The position numbers and the translations under genes were made by a program. The notes below the pieces were generated by a model. It made no database searches, was not told where the DNA came from, and worked only from the letters and a program-made list of their open reading frames with translations. From Saprospiraceae bacterium (GTDB lineage Bacteria; Bacteroidota; Bacteroidia; Chitinophagales; Saprospiraceae): a stretch of DNA of 64,000 nucleotides. Location: NCBI GenBank assembly GCA_028285545.1, contig JANQPA010000012.1, positions 1 through 64,000 on the forward strand. The letters run 5' to 3'. This document shows positions 17,966 through 27,542 of this stretch, in pieces. The number at the start of each line of letters is the position of its first letter. Position 1 is the stretch's first letter.

Positions 17966-19246
17966 TTATTCTTCTAATTTTTTTAAAAATGGGAACACTT
18001 TTTCAAAAACGTCCTCTTCTACCTGGTAAAAGGTTGTATTTTTCCCATACTCAAAGCTTTTTTTGCTGCCATTGGTGATGAATACAATTCCCGATTGGCT
18101 ATTAGAGTCGAAATACATATCACTCAATAGTCCATACGCAATTCCTGGATGCCCCATCATTTTCCGATCAGGAAAAATAATGTCCGAAGAATCTTTATTG
18201 GTAATTCTGTGAATGCCAAAACCATAGGAAAGGAAAAAATCAGACCAGGTATCTCCATTTACGCCATCAAAAGTCCAGTGATCCGAGGTCATGAGATCAA
18301 CAGTTTCTTTTTCAAGGATCCGTTTGCCTTGCCATTCTCCTCCATTCATGATCATAAAAGCGAAGGTAGCCAAATCTCTGGCTGAACTGCGAAGACTCCC
18401 CTGCGGCCCAAAGATTAGGCCATTTTGCCCTGATTTATAGGAATCATCAACCCTAGGATCAGGAGCTTTCCCTTTATAATCGTCTGCCTGAGCTATCCAT
18501 ATGCTGTCCTTGAACCGGTAAAGAGGAGCCAACTCATCAAGGTTAGGAAGGTCAAGTACATTGAAACTGGCTTGCATACCTAAAGGCTCAAAGATATGTT
18601 GGCGGCAATATACATCAAAACGTTTGTCACTTACCTTTTCAATTATTGAGGCAATTATTCCCCAGGTACAATTTGTATAGGAAAAAAAGTCGCCTGGTGC
18701 TTCTTTGGCAAACATGTCTTCAGTGTAATAGGCACCATCAGGAAGGAATAATTCCTTAATATCCAGCTTTTGATCAATCATATCTCTGGAAAAATTCCCA
18801 TATCCACTCCCATCCCTAATACTTGAGCGATGATTTAACAGAAGGCGTAGACTAATTGTTTCATTAGGAAAATTAGGATGCCGAAGGAACCAGCCTAGAT
18901 ATTGACTTACATCAGCATCCAAATCCACCTTGCCTTCCTCCCATAATTGCATTAGAGCAGCAGCAGTAATGGATTTGGAAATAGAGGCCACCCGGTAAAT
19001 GGTTTTTTCCGAGATAGGTATCTGTCGACTTGAGTCGGCTAAACCAAAACTACCTTCCCAGACAATATCCCCATGGGCAATAAGCAGCACAGACATTCCC
19101 ATCAGTTGGTTTTTATCAAACACTTCCTTTAGCTCTTCCAGGAGCAAGTTTATTTCGAGTTTTTGAGTATCCGACTCACCTTGGTGATTATTGCAAGCCA
19201 AAAGTTGAATCCCAATTAATATTAATAGAATGGTCTGTCGCTTCAT
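17966..19246 (-). CDS. Beta-lactamase-fold serine hydrolase, lipoprotein
   Basis: A 426-residue class C beta-lactamase/DD-peptidase-fold (PF00144) protein. A lipobox (ILIGIQLLAC, C18) predicts membrane anchoring outside the cytoplasm. The catalytic SxxK is S88-ISK91 in YRVASISKSITA, the Tyr-x-Asn motif is in FSYTNCTWG, and HPGIAYG near the C-terminus stands in for the third motif. Such proteins are esterases, amidases or D-aminopeptidases as often as true beta-lactamases. It lies 15 bp from the agmatine deiminase gene and 1 bp from the NhaC gene, suggesting a hydrolytic step on the substrate of this locus. Confidence 0.85.
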   Translation of the reverse strand: MKRQTILLILIGIQLLACNNHQGESDTQKLEINLLLEELKEVFDKNQLMGMSVLLIAHGDIVWEGSFGLADSSRQIPISEKTIYRVASISKSITAAALMQLWEEGKVDLDADVSQYLGWFLRHPNFPNETISLRLLLNHRSSIRDGSGYGNFSRDMIDQKLDIKELFLPDGAYYTEDMFAKEAPGDFFSYTNCTWGIIASIIEKVSDKRFDVYCRQHIFEPLGMQASFNVLDLPNLDELAPLYRFKDSIWIAQADDYKGKAPDPRVDDSYKSGQNGLIFGPQGSLRSSARDLATFAFMIMNGGEWQGKRILEKETVDLMTSDHWTFDGVNGDTWSDFFLSYGFGIHRITNKDSSDIIFPDRKMMGHPGIAYGLLSDMYFDSNSQSGIVFITNGSKKSFEYGKNTTFYQVEEDVFEKVFPFLKKLEE

Positions 19247-19261
19247 TGCTTTAATTGAATA

Positions 19262-20581
19262 TTATTTCCGTAGTTTAGGTTCTTGCATGCTGATACAGTG
19301 AATGCCTCCCCCACCGTAATTAATTGCCAAAGCATCAAGCATAATAATTTTGCGATTGGGAAACACTTCCTTTAAAATTTGTGCTGCTTTTTCATCCCTA
19401 TCTTTAATGGTTTTCTCAAGGCCTTCTTTCCAATATTTTTGCCCTAATACCACCTGATCTGTGATAAGAAAATTCAGGTAACTGGCAGCAGCTATTACCC
19501 TTACTGGGTCACCTACCGGGAATTCTGATCCATCTTCATAATCGAGAGTGCTTATATAATCATAGACTGAATCTCCGGGCTTCATCTCTCCCAAGATGGT
19601 TTTGGGTAAGGGCATTCGCACTATCTTAAATGGCTTGCCCTCCTGATCCAAAGCCTTTTGAAGAATCTCATAATTTTCTTCCATCCGACGATGGTTTTCC
19701 TGGGCGATGGGATCATCCAGGTCAGCTGGATCAACCTGAGCAAGCAAAATTGTGCTATCATTGACAAATCGGGCGAATTCATCGATGTGTCCATTGGTCG
19801 TAACTACAGTATAGGCTTTGTATCCATCTTCCGTTTCAATTGGCCCACGAAAAGTATGGTCATCTTCTTTGAGTCCTTCTTTTAACCAGATCACATTACT
19901 GACTCCCAGCATTCGCTGGAACTCAGCTTCCATCTCTTCCTTTTTCATATTAGGGTTTCTACCCATTTCTACAGTCTCAACAACCAGTAGGGTTCCTTCT
20001 CCGTTGACTTCACGGTCTCCTCCTTCACTAATCATAGAGCTGCTTATTACCGGTAAATCAAGATGATCACCTATGCGCTCATCGTATTTCTCCTCAATTT
20101 GAGTCTCTGTTTCTGTTGTATCTCCATATCCCCAGGCATCAAAATTGAAGTCTGCAATGACCTTTCTGCCAATACTATCTTCTACAAATACTGGTCCCAT
20201 ATCCCTCACCCACAATTCTACAGAGGGGATATTTATTAACTCCACTTGCCCACCTTCCAAATAGGAAGCAGGAATCAAAGATTTGGCTCGTTCATATAAT
20301 TCGTCACTGGCTGCCGTTACTTTTATTTTAGTACTGGGGATAAGCTGTTTGATAATATCCAAAGTGACTTGTTCATTGGAAAATCCTTCCAGGTGGTCTG
20401 TAGGAGACCAGATCAACCACACTGCCTCCTGAGGTTCGTATTCCGCTGCTTGCCTGACAACTTTTATTTGCGCAGGTGACTCTACCTCAGGTAATTTAAC
20501 AGCAGAGTCCGTGCATTGCAACAGCAGAAATAAGGGCAGATAAAGGAATGCATTAATAAATCTAATAGGCATGAGAAACAT
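19262..20581 (-). CDS. Agmatine deiminase / PPAD-family lipoprotein
   Basis: Agmatine/peptidylarginine deiminase family (PAD_porph), which hydrolyses agmatine to N-carbamoylputrescine plus ammonia. Family motifs are in order: EAVWLIWSPTDH near the N-terminus, VELWVRDMGPVF (Asp), GHIDEFARF (His) and the C-terminal catalytic cysteine in GGGGIHCISMQ. A lipobox (LPLFLLLQC) predicts a lipoprotein, so it acts outside the cytoplasm, unlike classical AguA. The ATG at 20581 is preferred over an in-frame TTG at 20593; a further ATG is at 20572. Downstream of SusC/SusD and 15 bp before the hydrolase gene. A second homologue is at 48391-49482. Peptidylarginine as substrate is an alternative. Confidence 0.85.
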   Translation of the reverse strand: MFLMPIRFINAFLYLPLFLLLQCTDSAVKLPEVESPAQIKVVRQAAEYEPQEAVWLIWSPTDHLEGFSNEQVTLDIIKQLIPSTKIKVTAASDELYERAKSLIPASYLEGGQVELINIPSVELWVRDMGPVFVEDSIGRKVIADFNFDAWGYGDTTETETQIEEKYDERIGDHLDLPVISSSMISEGGDREVNGEGTLLVVETVEMGRNPNMKKEEMEAEFQRMLGVSNVIWLKEGLKEDDHTFRGPIETEDGYKAYTVVTTNGHIDEFARFVNDSTILLAQVDPADLDDPIAQENHRRMEENYEILQKALDQEGKPFKIVRMPLPKTILGEMKPGDSVYDYISTLDYEDGSEFPVGDPVRVIAAASYLNFLITDQVVLGQKYWKEGLEKTIKDRDEKAAQILKEVFPNRKIIMLDALAINYGGGGIHCISMQEPKLRK

Positions 20582-20665
20582 AATTTTTCCCAAAGAGGAA
20601 TCGGAATGATAATAAGCTTTCCGCCATAAATGGCAGAAAGCTTATTTTTAATTATTGAAAATCCG

Positions 20666-21997
20666 CTAGTATCCAGGATTTTGTGTCAATACATTTCCTT
20701 GTATATTCAACTCTCTGAAAGGAATTGGATATACTCTTCGGAAAGGTTCAATTCCCAATACTTCTTCAGCTTTATCCAATCGTACTAATGACCTGAATCG
20801 ATGGCCTTCTCCAAAAAACTCCCAGCGAATTTCATCCAGTAATTTGTTGATAAAATCAGAATCATCTGCATGAGGAGTCAGGCCAGCTCTCGTTCTTACA
20901 GCGTTCAAATCCTCCAAGGCACCATTTGAATCTCCTGATAAGAAGCGTGCTTCAGCACGTATTAGATAAAGTTCTGCAATCCGCATAATGTAAGCTGGAT
21001 TTTCATCATTGGCAAAATCTTCCGCCTTTACAAAGCGCTCTCCAACAAAGCCGTCCACCTCTTGAATTAGATTTCGACGTGAATCACCCTCCTCAAAAGA
21101 AGCAATTAATGCGGGATCTGGTCTTACTTCATCACGACGGATGGTATATAATGCAAGATTACTAGGATCAAGAGAATTGTAAACCAGCTCAAATATGGAT
21201 TCAGTAGTTAATTCTGTTGAAAAAATATCTCCATAGGAAGCCTGAAGCTCATAATTAGGATTATCAATCACGGCCGTAGCAGCATTAATTGCGTTGGTAT
21301 ATTCTTTCTTGTGAATATACGTTCTGGCCAATAGCCCCCAAACTAAACCAAGGCTGGCTTTTGACCGATCATCTGAATCAGCAATTACTGCAGCAGCCTG
21401 ATTAAGATCTCCTATTATTAAGTCATAGGTTGCACTAACTGAACTCCTTTCTATGAATTCAACATTGGCAAAGTCACTACCTGTAGATTGGGTAACCAAA
21501 GGCAGGCCATTGAGAGAGCTTTCATCCCAGTGTTCTCCCCAGTGGGTAAGTAGATCAAGATAGGCCAGTGCACGAATTGCTCGGGCTTCAGCAATTATTT
21601 GATCCCGTTCGTCCTGAGCAAAATTTTCATCCTCAACCGTTGGCACTCCATCAATAATCTCGTTGGCTGTATTGATTGCTTCATAAATTCCAAGCCAGAC
21701 ATATTCAACATTGAAATTAGAAGAAGGGATATTTTTCATATCTACCTCATTATAACCGACAAAGAAACCCAAGTAAGCCCCAACATCTGCATAATTGTCA
21801 CTCGTATATTGAAAATAGGCACCATAATAATCCTCAGGTTGCAAGCGCGAATACAGCCCTACTAATGCTGCTCGTGCACCCTTAGCATCAACAAAGGCAA
21901 CATTTGGTGTTACAGAAGTTTCAGGCTGTTGTTCTAATACTTCACAACCACTAGCTATTATTACAGCTAAAAAAGTAATATATATTATATTTTTCAT
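20666..21997 (-). CDS. SusD/RagB-family substrate-binding lipoprotein
   Basis: A 443-residue outer-membrane lipoprotein (lipobox AVIIASGC, C18) that forms the lid of a SusC transporter. SusD hallmarks include the N-terminal FVDAKGARAALVGLYSRL, tetratricopeptide-like helices, AEARAIRALAYLDLLTHWG and the C-terminal IRWEFFGEGHRFRSLVRLDK. It is short for a SusD (many are 500-600 residues), which is usual for pairs that handle small substrates or peptides. Encoded 33 bp after susC. The ligand is probably the compound degraded by the neighbouring enzymes. Confidence 0.93.
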   Translation of the reverse strand: MKNIIYITFLAVIIASGCEVLEQQPETSVTPNVAFVDAKGARAALVGLYSRLQPEDYYGAYFQYTSDNYADVGAYLGFFVGYNEVDMKNIPSSNFNVEYVWLGIYEAINTANEIIDGVPTVEDENFAQDERDQIIAEARAIRALAYLDLLTHWGEHWDESSLNGLPLVTQSTGSDFANVEFIERSSVSATYDLIIGDLNQAAAVIADSDDRSKASLGLVWGLLARTYIHKKEYTNAINAATAVIDNPNYELQASYGDIFSTELTTESIFELVYNSLDPSNLALYTIRRDEVRPDPALIASFEEGDSRRNLIQEVDGFVGERFVKAEDFANDENPAYIMRIAELYLIRAEARFLSGDSNGALEDLNAVRTRAGLTPHADDSDFINKLLDEIRWEFFGEGHRFRSLVRLDKAEEVLGIEPFRRVYPIPFRELNIQGNVLTQNPGY

Positions 21998-22030
21998 CTT
22001 GCTTTTTTTATTTGAATAAAAGTGGTGTAT

Positions 22031-25000
22031 TTAGAATCCTACCTTAAAACCAAAAACATAAGTTTTGGCCTGTCCAAGTCCACCAAAGTCTACACCTGGG
22101 GCAGTAACACTCTCTCCGTTAGAACTGACCTCAGGATCAACACCTAAATAATCCGTAAAAGTGAATAAGTTCTGTCCCCTGAAATAAAGTTTAACATTTG
22201 CCAATCCTATCCCTTGAATGAGACTTTGAGGCAGATTATAAGCAAACTCTACCGTTTTTACCCTTAGGTAAGAAGCATCCTCCAACCACTGATCAGAATC
22301 CTCCTGCCAGTTTTGATAGGTTTCAATTTTGTTGCCTTCTGAATCGAAAATATGACCAAGTCCAGCTCTTGGGATATCGGTAATGTCACCAGGTTGTTTC
22401 CAACGTCCGTCTACAACTCGTTTAGTATTATTACCATATGGAAGATAGAAACCTCCGAAATCAAATGACCATCCTACCTGCTCTTGAGCATAACGAGAGT
22501 GGTTCCAGAGGTAATTTCCTTTGGAAAACTGAAGGAAAACGCTAGCCTCAAAGCCTTTATATGAAAATGAATTGGTAATACCGCCAAAAAAGTCAGGCCA
22601 GATGCTTAGTGCTTCCCCATCTTCCTCTACAATCATGGCATCTCCAGAGTTGATGGCTCCATCACCATTTACATCTGTGTAGATTGAGTTTCCAGTTTGT
22701 GGATCAATACCTTCCCAATGGATTAAATTGAATGTTCCAAGAGGATAGCCCTCTTTGAGAATATGTGTCGTCCCAATAAGTTCTCCATCCTGCTCCAGTC
22801 TGGTAATCTCATTTTTAATGGTAGAGATGTTGAAATTGGTTCTCCATTCAAATCCACTATTTGTACTAATATTTACAGAATTAAGAGAGAATTCCAGTCC
22901 TGAATTCCTTACTTCGCCAATATTTCTGGTTACGCTGGTAAATCCGGTATAACCAGGTACATTTGAGTTAAGAAGTAAGTCAGATGTACGCTTATCGAAG
23001 TAATCAAAGGTAAAGTTCAACCGACCATTAAAAAGACCGATGTCAAGGCCTATGTCAAATTGTGAAGTGGACTCCCAACCAAGATCAGCATTTCCCATAC
23101 GCGAAGGAACTGCTCCCCCTAGTCCATTGTATGCTACTGCGGTTGTCCATAATGCTCTTGCAGCAAAGTTGTTAATACCGTCCTGATTTCCAGTCTGACC
23201 ATAACTGGCTCTTAACTTAAGGTCATAAATCAACTCCGAATCGCTAAGGAATGGTTCGCTGGAAAGTCTCCATGAAGCCGATACCGATGGGAAAGTACCA
23301 TATTGTCTGGCTGATCCAAAACGGGAAGACCCATCTGTACGAATAGAAGCAGTCAGATAATACTTGTTATTATAATTGTAGTTAACACGAGCAAGGTAAG
23401 AAATTAATCCCCAGGCTGTCCCAGTGGTAGAGCCACTAGTGATATCTGCTGCCAGAGATAAAGCGGTAAGGTTATCGTTGGCAAAGTTCTGACCAAGGAT
23501 GTCACTAAAATCAAACTCCGTTTCCTGCATGGTAAATCCAGCAAGGAAAGTAAAATTATGCACATCTGAAAAACTTGTATTATAGGTTAGCGTATTTTCA
23601 TTTAACCAGGTAATGTTTTCAGAACTACTGAACTGTCCTTGTCCTTCAATACCTCCACGGATAGCTTGAAGGGTAGTAGAAGGATAAAACAAAACATCCT
23701 TAAGATATTGATAATCTGCTGACCAAGAGGTTCTAAATTTAAGATTTTTGACAATCTCAGCCTCTCCATAAAAGCTGGCCAGTAACCTATTCGTAAAGGT
23801 ATTTCGTTGATAAATATCTGTAGCAGCTCTGGGGTTTTCAAATGCCCACCATGACCAGTAGGAGAAAGGATCTGCATAGGTACCATCTTCTTCAAAAACA
23901 GGCATGGTTGGATCAGCAGCCAATGCATTAATCATAACCCCATAAAGAGAGTTGTCACCAATGGTAGATGTTGAGTTACTTCGGCTCAAAAAAGTATTGG
24001 TTCCTATTTTCAACCAGTCATTAACAGTAAAATCCAGGTTAGCCCGACCACTAAATCGTTTGTAGTTGGTTCCTTTTTGGAAGCCATCCTGGTCCAGGTA
24101 AGAGCCACTTACAAAGTAGGAGGTCTTTTCGTTACCACCAGAAAAACTAAGGTTATAGTTGGTCATAGGTGCATCATCTCTCAGGATTTCTCCATACCAA
24201 TCTGTATCGACTAAGTCTGGATCGTTGGGGTCACCAATGCGATTGAAGCCGGGTCCATTGGTTGAAAAATAACCTGGTCCAAGACCATCCGCCTCTGCAG
24301 CTTCATCCATCATGGCGATAAACTCTCGAGAGTTCATCATTTCAATCACATCTGCCGGACCTTGTATGCCTCGATATACATCTAGTTCAATTCTTCCCTT
24401 ACCTGATTTACCGCGTTTGGTGGTAATCAGAACCACACCATTTGCTCCTCTTGAACCATAAATAGCAGCAGCGGAAGCATCTTTTAATATTTGTACAGAT
24501 TCAATATCATCCGGGTTGATGTCGGCCATTGAGTTAAAATTATAACCACCTGTGAATAGACTGGAATTGTTATCGGAAGTCATTGGTATTCCATCTACTA
24601 CATAAAGAGGTTCACTACTAGCAGTAATTGAGGTAGCACCCCGAACCTGAATTTTTAGGGCCGCCCCTGGTTGTCCTGAAGAACTGCTTATAAGTACACC
24701 AGGTGCTCTTCCTTGAAGAGCTTGCTCAACAGACGTAATGGTACTTTGCTCAAGTTCTTCCTTATCAACCGAAGAAATTGCTGTTGTAACATCTCCTCGT
24801 CTCTGAGTTCCATACCCGACAACAACCACCTCATCCATCAATTCGGCGGATTCCGCCAAATTGACGTCAATTTGAGTTTGGTTGCCGACTACTACTTCAA
24901 GCGTACTAAAACCAGTATATGAAAATACCAGTACGTCTTCTTCAGAATCCACTTCAATAGAAAAATTTCCGTCAAAATCAGTTACGGTTCCCTTAGTAGT

Positions 25001-25147
25001 ACCCTTAACTAAAATGTTTACACCTATTAAAGATGTATTATCAGAGGAAGCCGTCACTTTACCGGACACGGTCCTCTGCGCAAATAATGCCGATGTACAC
25101 AAAAGAAGTGCCGACACTAAAATTGGAATGGTAATTCTTTTTTTCAT
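22031..25147 (-). CDS. SusC/RagA-family TonB-dependent transporter
   Basis: A 1038-residue outer-membrane import pore. A signal peptide ends at SALFAQ; then a carboxypeptidase-regulatory-like domain (about 24-105), the TonB box region (MDEVVVVGYGTQRRGDV), a plug domain (GVLISSSSGQPGAALKIQV, VLKDASAAAIYGSRGANGV) and a long 22-strand barrel. The last residues VFGFKVGF give the C-terminal aromatic outer-membrane signature. Paired with the SusD gene and followed by deiminase and hydrolase genes, it is the energy-dependent uptake system of this locus. Confidence 0.95.
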   Translation of the reverse strand: MKKRITIPILVSALLLCTSALFAQRTVSGKVTASSDNTSLIGVNILVKGTTKGTVTDFDGNFSIEVDSEEDVLVFSYTGFSTLEVVVGNQTQIDVNLAESAELMDEVVVVGYGTQRRGDVTTAISSVDKEELEQSTITSVEQALQGRAPGVLISSSSGQPGAALKIQVRGATSITASSEPLYVVDGIPMTSDNNSSLFTGGYNFNSMADINPDDIESVQILKDASAAAIYGSRGANGVVLITTKRGKSGKGRIELDVYRGIQGPADVIEMMNSREFIAMMDEAAEADGLGPGYFSTNGPGFNRIGDPNDPDLVDTDWYGEILRDDAPMTNYNLSFSGGNEKTSYFVSGSYLDQDGFQKGTNYKRFSGRANLDFTVNDWLKIGTNTFLSRSNSTSTIGDNSLYGVMINALAADPTMPVFEEDGTYADPFSYWSWWAFENPRAATDIYQRNTFTNRLLASFYGEAEIVKNLKFRTSWSADYQYLKDVLFYPSTTLQAIRGGIEGQGQFSSSENITWLNENTLTYNTSFSDVHNFTFLAGFTMQETEFDFSDILGQNFANDNLTALSLAADITSGSTTGTAWGLISYLARVNYNYNNKYYLTASIRTDGSSRFGSARQYGTFPSVSASWRLSSEPFLSDSELIYDLKLRASYGQTGNQDGINNFAARALWTTAVAYNGLGGAVPSRMGNADLGWESTSQFDIGLDIGLFNGRLNFTFDYFDKRTSDLLLNSNVPGYTGFTSVTRNIGEVRNSGLEFSLNSVNISTNSGFEWRTNFNISTIKNEITRLEQDGELIGTTHILKEGYPLGTFNLIHWEGIDPQTGNSIYTDVNGDGAINSGDAMIVEEDGEALSIWPDFFGGITNSFSYKGFEASVFLQFSKGNYLWNHSRYAQEQVGWSFDFGGFYLPYGNNTKRVVDGRWKQPGDITDIPRAGLGHIFDSEGNKIETYQNWQEDSDQWLEDASYLRVKTVEFAYNLPQSLIQGIGLANVKLYFRGQNLFTFTDYLGVDPEVSSNGESVTAPGVDFGGLGQAKTYVFGFKVGF

Positions 25148-25232
25148 CTAATTCGTTTTTTTAATGAAAAATCAATGATGCATTATCTGGATCATTTTAC
25201 AGGGTTTGATTTTATAGGCTTTTAATTAAAAA

Positions 25233-26636
25233 TTAAGCTTGTGTAACTTTTTCTGTCCATAATCCTTCCTTTTCGAGGTCTTTTATTGTGGCTTCAATGC
25301 TTTGTCTGAGTATAAAAACAGATTGGTCAATGGCTTCCTGATTAAATGTGAGAGGCGGAGATAATACATTAATGGACCCGATAGGTCTGATGATCAAGCC
25401 CTTGCTTTTACAATGGTAATAGATGCGTTTTGCAATGGCTACTTCGTCCGCGAATGGCTTTTTCGTATGTTTATCTGTTACAAATTCTATACATAGCATG
25501 TAGTGGCTCCCTCTCACCTCTCCCACGATCGGTAAATCCTCTAAAGTTTTTAACTTTTCTTCAAAATAGGGACCTAGCTGCCGAACATGATCACAAAAAT
25601 TCTCTTCCTCAATTATTTGTATATTTTTCAGTCCTACCGCACAAGCAAGAGCATGCCCAGAATAGGTAAAGCCATGGGTGAAATAAGGATTCTCTATCTT
25701 AGGTCGACTTATTACCTCATAGATTTCATCAGAAATCATAGTAGCTCCTAATGGTATGTATCCTGAGGAGATTCCTTTTGCTAGTACTAAGACATCAGGT
25801 TGTATGTCAAAATAATCTTTGGAAGTGATCATGTGTCCCAGGCGTCCAAAAGCAGTCACTACTTCATCCGAGATGTACAGCAATCCATATTTTTGACAGA
25901 GCTCCCAGCTTCGTCGATGATAGCCCTTTGGAGGCACAATTACTCCACCAGCTCCCAATATTGGCTCAGCAATAAAGCAGGCAACATTTTCAGGCCCCAG
26001 TTCCAAAATTTTATCTTCTAATTCCTGGATTAGAAAATCACAAAAATCGCTTACAGTCATTCCTGCAGGTCGTCGATATGGATAAGGTGCTGAAACATAG
26101 TGAACCAGGTTTGGTGCCAAATCAAAGCCAATATGGGTGGAAGAAATGCCAGTTAGGGTATGTGCCAGATAGGTACTTCCGTGGTAGCCTAACTTTCTGG
26201 AAATCACTTTCTTTTTTTGAGGCTGTCCTATCTGGTTGAAATAGTAGTGGATAATTTTAATGGCCGTATCATTGGCCAGAGATCCTCCCGTTCCAAAAAA
26301 AACATGGTTTAGGGTACCTGGGCAAAGCCTTGCTAGTTCACTGGCAAGCTCTGCAGCAGGTGGAGAGGTTGCATCTTCAAATGTATTGTAATAAGCTAAT
26401 TTAGCACTTTGTTCGGCCATTAAATGTGCAATATCAGTCCTCCCATGACCTATATTGACACACCATAAACCGGCAATTCCATCAAGATATTCTTTGCCTT
26501 CTGAGTCATAAATAAAATGCCCCTTTCCTTCTGAAAAAACAACAGACCCTTCTGTTTTAAACTTTTGAAAATTGGTGTAAGGATGTATAATATGATCCCT
26601 GTCTTTTGACCAAAGATCTTGCTTGTGTTCTTTCAT
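25233..26636 (-). CDS. Class III aminotransferase, SpuC-like (putrescine/omega-amino acid:pyruvate)
   Basis: A 467-residue PLP-dependent transaminase. The N-terminal IAGLWCVNIGHG, YYNTFEDATSPP and MNHVFF-like NHVFFGTGGSLANDTA closely follow the pattern of Pseudomonas putrescine--pyruvate aminotransferase SpuC, and FTYSGHALACAVGL is conserved too. The PLP lysine is K287 in LVLAKGISSGY. GGSLAND replaces the common GSEAND. The gene starts the leftward run ahead of susC (85-bp gap) and is divergent from the Lrp regulator. Likely reaction: transfer of the amino group of putrescine or a related diamine to pyruvate. Beta-alanine or other omega-amino acids are alternatives. Confidence 0.85.
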   Translation of the reverse strand: MKEHKQDLWSKDRDHIIHPYTNFQKFKTEGSVVFSEGKGHFIYDSEGKEYLDGIAGLWCVNIGHGRTDIAHLMAEQSAKLAYYNTFEDATSPPAAELASELARLCPGTLNHVFFGTGGSLANDTAIKIIHYYFNQIGQPQKKKVISRKLGYHGSTYLAHTLTGISSTHIGFDLAPNLVHYVSAPYPYRRPAGMTVSDFCDFLIQELEDKILELGPENVACFIAEPILGAGGVIVPPKGYHRRSWELCQKYGLLYISDEVVTAFGRLGHMITSKDYFDIQPDVLVLAKGISSGYIPLGATMISDEIYEVISRPKIENPYFTHGFTYSGHALACAVGLKNIQIIEEENFCDHVRQLGPYFEEKLKTLEDLPIVGEVRGSHYMLCIEFVTDKHTKKPFADEVAIAKRIYYHCKSKGLIIRPIGSINVLSPPLTFNQEAIDQSVFILRQSIEATIKDLEKEGLWTEKVTQA

Positions 26637-26974
26637 CTATAAGCATGGTTTGAGAGACAAAAGTGCCATAAGAACAATATTGAAAATGATTCAAGGTCTT
26701 ACAGTAAATTATTTTCCATGATTTACATACAAATCACACTCAAAGATAAAAATTTTTGATTTTATCAAACAAAAATTGAATTTTTTATAAAAAAGATATC
26801 ATTTTTTGGAAAAAAAGCAGGTAAATGTTTTCCTTTACTATTAAATACATGGTTAAAGACAATTAACTTAGGGTATTCCAAATTTTATTTTAATATTAAA
26901 AATATTTATAATTTATATTTTGTATTTTTTGCAAAAAAAAAATTTATCCTTGATCAACAGACTGCATATTTTTC
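26637..26974. other. Divergent control region of the catabolic locus
   Basis: A 338-bp, strongly AT-rich region with A and T tracts between the aminotransferase and the Lrp/AsnC regulator. It must hold the promoters of both arms and, by analogy with other Lrp systems, probably the regulator's binding sites. I could not define an exact -7 or operator sequence. Confidence 0.5.
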
Positions 26975-27532
26975 ATGAAACAAGAAATCGTAAAGGTATT
27001 ACCTTGTGGGAACATGGAAAATGAATATACACTAGACAGCATGGACTTCTCTATCCTGGCTCATCTTCAAGGTGACGGAAGAAAGTCTTTTACAGATATC
27101 GCTGACCAACTCAGAGTGTCAGTAGGTACTATTCGCAACCGATACAACAGGTTGTTAAAAGAAAACGTATTGCATATAATTGGCTGGACAGATCCCGTTC
27201 GGGCCGGCTTCAATTCCTATGCAAGAATAACCATCGAGGTCAGACCTACTGAGTTACTTCGTAAGGTTGCTGAACAATTACTTGAGTTAAAGGAAGTTAC
27301 TTTTTTAGCTATTACTTCAGGGCATTATGATTTAGAAATAAACCTGTTATGTAAAGACAACAAACAGTTAATGCAGGTCATGCATGAAAAGATTCATAAA
27401 ATAGAAGGCATTTACGAAACACATACCACAATCTACTTTGAAGTTCTTAAATGGGCCTCTCATGATGTTAGTAATGCCCTAAACAAAAAAGCACTGATAA
27501 AAAAAGACAAATCTGAGGCTAAAGAAAAGTAA
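26975..27532 (+). CDS. Lrp/AsnC-family transcriptional regulator
   Basis: A 185-residue regulator. An N-terminal winged helix-turn-helix (LDSMDFSILAHLQGDGRKSF, then DIADQLRVSVGTIRNRYNRL) is followed by a RAM/AsnC effector-binding domain (ITIEVRPTELLRKVAEQLLE, ITSGHYDLEINLLCKD). A charged tail (residues 165-185) extends beyond the usual length of about 155. A second in-frame ATG at codon 14 (27014) is an alternative start closer to the domain. Being the first gene of the rightward arm, 10 bp from the carbamoylase gene and divergent from the aminotransferase, it most likely senses a nitrogen compound and controls this locus. Confidence 0.9.
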   Translation: MKQEIVKVLPCGNMENEYTLDSMDFSILAHLQGDGRKSFTDIADQLRVSVGTIRNRYNRLLKENVLHIIGWTDPVRAGFNSYARITIEVRPTELLRKVAEQLLELKEVTFLAITSGHYDLEINLLCKDNKQLMQVMHEKIHKIEGIYETHTTIYFEVLKWASHDVSNALNKKALIKKDKSEAKEK

Positions 27533-27542
27533 GTATTTTAAG

